Of a DNA stretch of 64,000 bases, positions 59,308-64,000 are shown in pieces. Made by a program: the position numbers and the translations under genes. Each line of letters begins with the position of its first letter. Within the stretch, counting starts at the first letter, position 1. Below the pieces are notes generated by a model, which did no database searches, was not told the DNA's origin, and saw only the letters and a program-made list of their open reading frames with translations. Origin of the DNA: Strigops habroptila (taxonomy: Eukaryota; Chordata; Aves; Psittaciformes; Psittacidae); NCBI RefSeq assembly GCF_004027225.2, contig NC_044289.2, positions 12,362,354 through 12,426,353 on the forward strand. The letters are read 5' to 3'.

Positions 59308-59325
59308 TCAGGCCGCCGGCTCCAT
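59308..59325 (-). other. Upstream ORF 1 in exon 1 (5 codons plus stop)
   Basis: ATG GAG CCG GCG GCC TGA encodes MEPAA. It is present in the mRNA only if transcription starts to the right of 59325. The context CACCATGG is close to an ideal Kozak sequence. Confidence 0.4.
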
Positions 59326-60370
59326 GGTGCCCGCGGCGGCCGAGGCGACACAGTGGGGGGGGACGCCGCTCCGCGCTGCCCCGGCTCCGCTCGGCCCCGC
59401 TCCCCGCGGCCGCTTCCGGCAGCGCCACAAAGCGCACGGCGGGCGGCGGGGCCCCGCGGCGCTGTGCGCATGCGCGCGGCGAGCTGCAGCGCTCCTCCCG
59501 CGCGGGCACGCAGCCCCGCCGCCGGCCGCGCCGAATAAGTCGCGGAGGAAGGGTGCGCGCATGCGCGGGCCGGGCGCGCCTGCCGCGCTCTCCTTCTTAA
59601 AGGGGCCACGTCCGCCCCGCCCGCGGCTCCTCCCGGTGCCACCTTTTCCTCCGCGCTTACTACCTGTGGTTGTCAGAACCACCGGGAACGGCCTCAGGGC
59701 TGCTGCCTCCCCAGCCCCGTGCCGTTGGGGTGCGCAGTGTCTCATTAGAGGGTTCACGCACCTCTCCATTGTCCCGTTATCTGTATTTATGAACAACAAA
59801 AGTTAAGATCGCTGTCTCTTCCTTCCCTACACACACCACGTTCCCTCTCCAAAGCCAAGCCCCAGCCAGACTGCTCCTGGAGCACGCTGGAAAGAGCCCC
59901 ATTCCCGTTGATCCTGACAGGGCATCAAGGTGACCCACACAAGCCCTGGCTGTGTGTGCCGCGGGGGGAGCTCGGTCTGCGCCCCTGCCACAGGGTGAGC
60001 TGCGCCAGCTCATTGCACCCGAGCAGCCTGGAGGCAGCTCCCGCTTGGCACCTGGCAATGACGCCACCAGCTTGTCCTTGTCCGTATCTTGAAGTGAAGC
60101 AGCGTGTTTTCATTAACCACCCTCTGCTCAACTGCAGAAATGATGGAGTTGTTTACCCTACAAGACCCTAAAGCCCACACCAGCAGGGGCTTAAGCCTGT
60201 TCCTGCTATCCTCTTTTCCTTCTTGTGTTCCCTCCAGCGAGGGTTATTATAATCGATTCCTCACAGAGCTGGAGCATGGTTCTTCTGTACCCAGCACCTG
60301 CACAAGGGCAGTGAGCACAAGCCTGGGTCAGGACGATGGCCACGCAGGCTACAGGGTGGCAGTTACCTGA

Positions 60371-60520
60371 CCTGCTATATATAAAGAGCTATTTACATAT
60401 ACAAACCTATCTCTACCTATGCAAAGCTGTACAAATATGTAAAAATCTATTACACAGATACAAATGCACTTTTATATCTTTTTATATTTGCAGAATGTAA
60501 ATATATGCATATAAAAGTGT
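60371..60520. repeat. AT-rich tract upstream of the CpG island
   Basis: TATATATAAAG, ACATATACAAACC and similar words repeat imperfectly. It lies about 750 bp beyond the island. No gene signal. Confidence 0.7.
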
Positions 60521-61319
60521 ATCAATGAAGAGATTGTTTAATAAGAGGTAAACTGAGTAATTAAAGTTTAACTGCAAGTAGAAAGAAAACAAAACAAGCA
60601 GCAAAGGGACCATGGTTTGCAGGTCTGTGCAGTCCCAACCCCATGGGGTGCAAACAGCCCACACACTGCTGGGGCTTGGGGCTGACCAAGAGGTGCCCAC
60701 CCAACCCCAACCATGCAAAGGAGAGACCAAGCCTGTGTCTGGCCCAGAGGCTCCCACACACAGCTCCAAGCCAGCCAGGGACCAGCTGCTGTTACTGGGG
60801 CAGCCTTTGGTGTTTGTGCTGTGTAAAACAGAGGCACACCACCCACAGAAATGGAAAGCCAGGTCTAAATGCCAGGAGGATGTATGGGGGGAAAATAACT
60901 CCCAAGGGTTACTGGGCAAAGACTGCATGCACTGGGAGAAAAGAGGGCTGGGCCAGAGGGCTAGAGACAGAAAACTAGGGACACTATCAGATGGGGTTTC
61001 CCTTTGCCCACAGATGTCAATACTCACCATTTAGCAGTACCAGGTTGTGCTAGCTGTGTTTTCTTATCCTTTGGCCCATGATTTTATGGCATGCTTTCAA
61101 AACACAAGCCTGGCTGACCGGGTAGAAGACAGCAGGGCTCAGCAAAGAGTCCTCATCCACATTAGGAACCACAGCTCTCCAAGAAAGGACAACGTCAGAG
61201 AAAGGCCATTGGCATTCAAAGAACAAAAAGAAAAGGCTTGTTTTAAATTTAAGGCTTTTTTGCATTCTAGAGAATGACATACGTCCACTAATTGGGCTAT
61301 TAACTCTGGTCTACTAGTT

Positions 61320-61600
61320 ACATTCTTGATGGTGACCTCCAGCCTCTCTGCTTTGCCAGCGAAGCACTTTCCCCTCTATAAAACCACCATGACTCATCAC
61401 TATTTTACCATGCTTTTCCCACATTTCTATCCATTACATTCTTTGCTGTAGCTTCCATGCATTTCACCTGATAGAGACACTAAACTCGGTGGTCTGTAGT
61501 TCCCGAAATCCCTTTCAAAAAGCGGAATCACATTGTGGTATCCCGTTCTTCTCATATCAAGGGCATTTTGCTTTCTGGTTACATAAGCAGGTAGATGACT
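61320..61600 (-). mobile_element. Decayed LINE reverse-transcriptase fragment (CR1/L2-like)
   Basis: On the minus strand, near 61540-61450, the frame reads NVIPLFERDFGNYRPPSLVS and then LSGEMHG. This matches the CR1/L2 reverse-transcriptase pattern of a VIPxFKKG-like stretch followed by NYRPxSLTSxPGKxxE. Further on, a GGFIEGK stretch resembles the HGFRKG motif. The copy is old: several substitutions, at least one in-frame loss and no ends visible. Which LINE clade it belongs to is uncertain. Confidence 0.65.
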
Positions 61601-62334
61601 AATTTCTTGTTTAGTCTACAACACAGGAGGGGTATGATGTAGAGCTAGCAATTTCTTCTTATGCACAATTTGTCTTAAGATTTCTTCTACTTGAGTTTGA
61701 TACAGATTTTCTGGCTGACTCATTCCCCACCAAGAAAAATCGCAGCCAGGGAATAGCCTGAAGCTGCTCTGTAGTAAACAGCAATGCAAAGGCTTCAGCT
61801 GGCTTCCTGAAAACCTCTCGGATTTTCCCTCAGTGTCAACCTCCACACATTTGGATGGTGAACGCAGAGAGATGGGGGTTATCCTGACCTTAGGACGCAT
61901 GGAGAAGTATCCGGCCTCCCAGGGTCTGCCTCTCCCCCTGCCTGCTTCCGAGGCAGCTCCCAGCCCTGGGAGGAACAGGACTGCTGCTGCCCTGCTTGAT
62001 GAGACACTGCATTTGTCACATAGGTGTCCTGTGGACAAGCCAGTGTTGTGCTGGGGCTGAGCAGCACGACACAGGCTGAGCTTCAGGAGCTCTGTTTTAT
62101 ATATAAGCCAGAACCGTGTTTTATAAGCATCAGAAATTGTTCGTAAGAGGATGAGCATCAGTTCCTTACTACACTGCACCACGCACTTTCTTACAGGCTG
62201 TCTTCTATTAATCAGGTTTTAATTTGCTAATTATTTTATTCACATTGAGCACACTTGAGCCCAAGGCTCAAGCCCAAACTACTCCGTCTCCAGGACCATG
62301 CATCCAGTTAATTCTATACCCATATTGTATCAGC

Positions 62335-62445
62335 TCACTATATATCATATGTATAATGTATATAAGTAACACATAATTAATAATATATCCTATATAACAT
62401 ATCTATAATGATAACCATTTATGTACATATACATGTATAGCTTTG
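62335..62445. repeat. AT-rich tract with ATAT/TATA words
   Basis: About 110 bp of imperfect TATATCATATGTATAATGTA-type sequence in the right intergenic part. Confidence 0.75.
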
Positions 62446-64000
62446 CTCTGGATATTTTGACTATTTCCTTAGTCTGCTCTTCTGCATTGAGACAATACCC
62501 CAGGTGTCTTGTGAAGATTTTCTTCCACCCTTTATTGTAACCCTTTATTGTGGTGTTGTCTCACTTCGAGCTTGTTCAGAAAAAAACTGTGAAAAAAATG
62601 CTGTTCATCCATTACATTTCCCCCTTTCTCATTACTTCCACTGCACACCTCTGATACACAGCTATGCTTTCAGGCATGCTAAGCATCCATTGCTTTAGTT
62701 TCCATTAATACTTACTAGGAAGTGAACACAGAGAAAGTAAATACTAAACAAGTAAATATTTAATGAAGAAAAGACGTGGGTTTATAAAAGAAAAAGGAAT
62801 TTGATGTGGTCTATTTTTTAGCCTGGAAGATATGGAACCACCCCTATCTGCACACAAAGAGCCAGCACTCTCAGCTTGGGCAGAAACAAGGTTTGTGCTG
62901 AAAATGAGAAGTCTTCCTCATTCAGTGGAGCTGCTGAAAAGGTATATGGCCCTTTCATGTCTGTGCTCCTTGACCATAAACCACCCAGCCTCAACAAGGC
63001 AGCCTTCTGCCTTGAGAAAACAGAGCAGCCAAACCTCTGCTCTGCACAGTAAGCAGCACTGCCCCACTTAATGTTGTCAGTAAATGCTCAATACAATGGA
63101 CGTGCAGTGATGATGTGGAAAGTGGTTTTCAACAAACCACTGAAATAAGAGTGCTCCTTTCAATTCTTCCACTGTCGTGAAAGCTGCAGAAAGCATGAGT
63201 GAATAATTGGCTGTGATACAAAGAAATGAGCTTTGCAGAAAGCAACTTTGCAACCCTGCCCTCAGAGCATTGTGTTACAGTGTTCTGTCTTGCAGAGAAG
63301 GAGCAGCCTTTTGCAGGAGCTCTTTAAGTGGCCAGCTTGAGCCAAGGGCTCCTTTTGATGCTGGCACACCATGCAGTGAGGTTATTGGACTTGAGCTCCA
63401 ATACACATTGGAAACACAAGCTCTTACATCACGTCGTCTTGCACAACTTACCTTATAAGCTTGCCATTCCCCATGATCCCCGGCCTTGCAATGCAGCAGG
63501 CTGCTTCATTTCCCATCTGTGACTGAAGATAAGCAATCATGACTTCTGTAGGCTGGGAAGATGCTTGGCAAGTGCAGCCAGGAGGAGAGCCCATCCTGCT
63601 GAGGCATTGCTGCTGGCAGTTTCTACAGGAGAGCAGGCTCCGGTGCTGGAACAGCTCTGCCCTCTGGATCCAGACAGCTTTGCTCTCTGCATTAAGCTGG
63701 GAAGACGTGAGAAGTCACAGTGGCCCAGTGGATTTGAATGAACCTGGTGAGGGCAGTGTATGCAGAGATGGTACAGTTATGTTTGTGCCCTGCTGTTCCC
63801 CTAAATACTGTAATGGAAGAGAGAGGTGCCTACTGAGGGCCAGCCCCAGGCTCTTTACCTGATCCTCGCTGTCCCTTCCTGGTGTTCAGTGGAAACAAGC
63901 CATCCATCACCTGGGACAGGCATCAACGATTCAGATGAGTCTCCTGTGGTAAAAACAATGAATTAGGCTCCCTTTACCTTGCACTGCAGCTGCATATGCT

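Larger units (their letters stand above)
59256..59420 (-). other. RALGAPB: RALGAPB exon 1, non-coding 5' UTR (5' end approximate)
   Basis: The donor GCGCAG|GTACGG puts the exon end at 59256. It lies in the CpG island and would join exon 2 at 53585, whose acceptor follows a strong pyrimidine tract (TTCTTTCCTTCCTCACCCCCAG). The transcription start is not visible; 59420 is only a guess from the ETS site at 59413-59419. The exon carries one complete short upstream ORF and the start of another. The exon is inferred from the donor and the promoter context rather than from protein similarity. Confidence 0.6.
58790..59650. promoter_or_regulatory. RALGAPB: CpG-island promoter of RALGAPB
   Basis: This block of about 860 bp is very GC- and CpG-dense against an AT-rich flank. 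It holds two GCGCATGCGC NRF1 palindromes (59466-59475, 59557-59566), an ETS core CCGGAAG on the minus strand (59413-59419) and a GC box (CCGCCCCGCCCG near 59613). No TATA box is seen, as is typical of a housekeeping promoter. It covers exon 1 and the start of intron 1. The long ORFs that cross it on both strands are a side effect of scarce stop codons. Confidence 0.85.
59651..64000. other. Intergenic region upstream of RALGAPB
   Basis: It contains two AT-rich tracts and the decayed LINE fragment. In mammals LBP lies upstream of RALGAPB. I looked on both strands for exons resembling the LBP/BPI family and recognise none, so that gene, if syntenic, lies to the right of the window. Confidence 0.6.

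Noticed and set aside
58627..59799. Long ORFs on both strands across the CpG island (up to 318 codons)
   Set aside because: Stop codons are rare at this GC content. All frames are open, the peptides are Ala/Gly/Pro/Arg-rich without domains, and they overlap the promoter and exon 1.
59651..60400. A second, divergent gene from a bidirectional CpG promoter on the plus strand
   Set aside because: No plus-strand donor with a credible first exon is visible. The CpG density ends near 59650. A noncoding transcript cannot be excluded.
60482..62182. Long ORFs to the right of the island as LBP/BPI-family or other upstream genes
   Set aside because: No residue pattern of that family was found on either strand, and one of the frames crosses AT-rich and LINE-derived sequence.

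Overview
This is a vertebrate nuclear window, almost certainly from a bird. It holds GT-AG introns, one CpG-island promoter, and several truncated CR1 LINEs ending in the avian ATTCTATGATTCTATGA-type 3' tail. There are no prokaryotic operons, CRISPR arrays or mobile gene cassettes. I cannot name the species.

One gene dominates: RALGAPB, the non-catalytic beta subunit of the Ral GTPase-activating protein complex, on the minus strand. I rebuilt it exon by exon from memory of the mammalian protein and from splice sites and reading phase. There are 29 coding exons between 53555 (ATG) and 6309 (TAG), and every junction keeps phase. The total is 4488 nt, or 1495 residues plus stop, against about 1494 in human as I recall it. 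A non-coding first exon ends at 59256 in a CpG island (about 58790-59650) that carries two NRF1 palindromes and an ETS site. The 3' UTR probably runs about 3.9 kb, to an AATAAA at 2429-2434. I see no frameshift or premature stop, so the gene looks intact.

Layout from left to right: 1-2400 is GC-rich intergenic DNA with a 30-bp minisatellite, an AT-rich possible regulatory island and isolated splice-like signals. 2410-6308 is the RALGAPB 3' UTR. 6309-53585 holds exons 30 to 2 and their introns, with five CR1 fragments, a GATA/GATC microsatellite and AT-rich tracts. 53586-59255 is intron 1. 59256 to about 59420 is exon 1. 59650-64000 is upstream intergenic DNA with AT-rich tracts and one decayed LINE reverse-transcriptase fragment.

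RALGAPB pairs with RALGAPA1 or RALGAPA2 to stimulate GTP hydrolysis by RALA and RALB. The alpha partners are not in this window. No new biological system is evident. The points most worth a second look are regulatory: two upstream ORFs (one made only by splicing, ending 7 nt before the main start), a weak exon-20 donor with a better frameshifting donor 16 nt on, an in-frame tandem acceptor at exon 25, paired Pumilio sites near the mRNA end, and two intronic plus-strand ORFs I could not identify.
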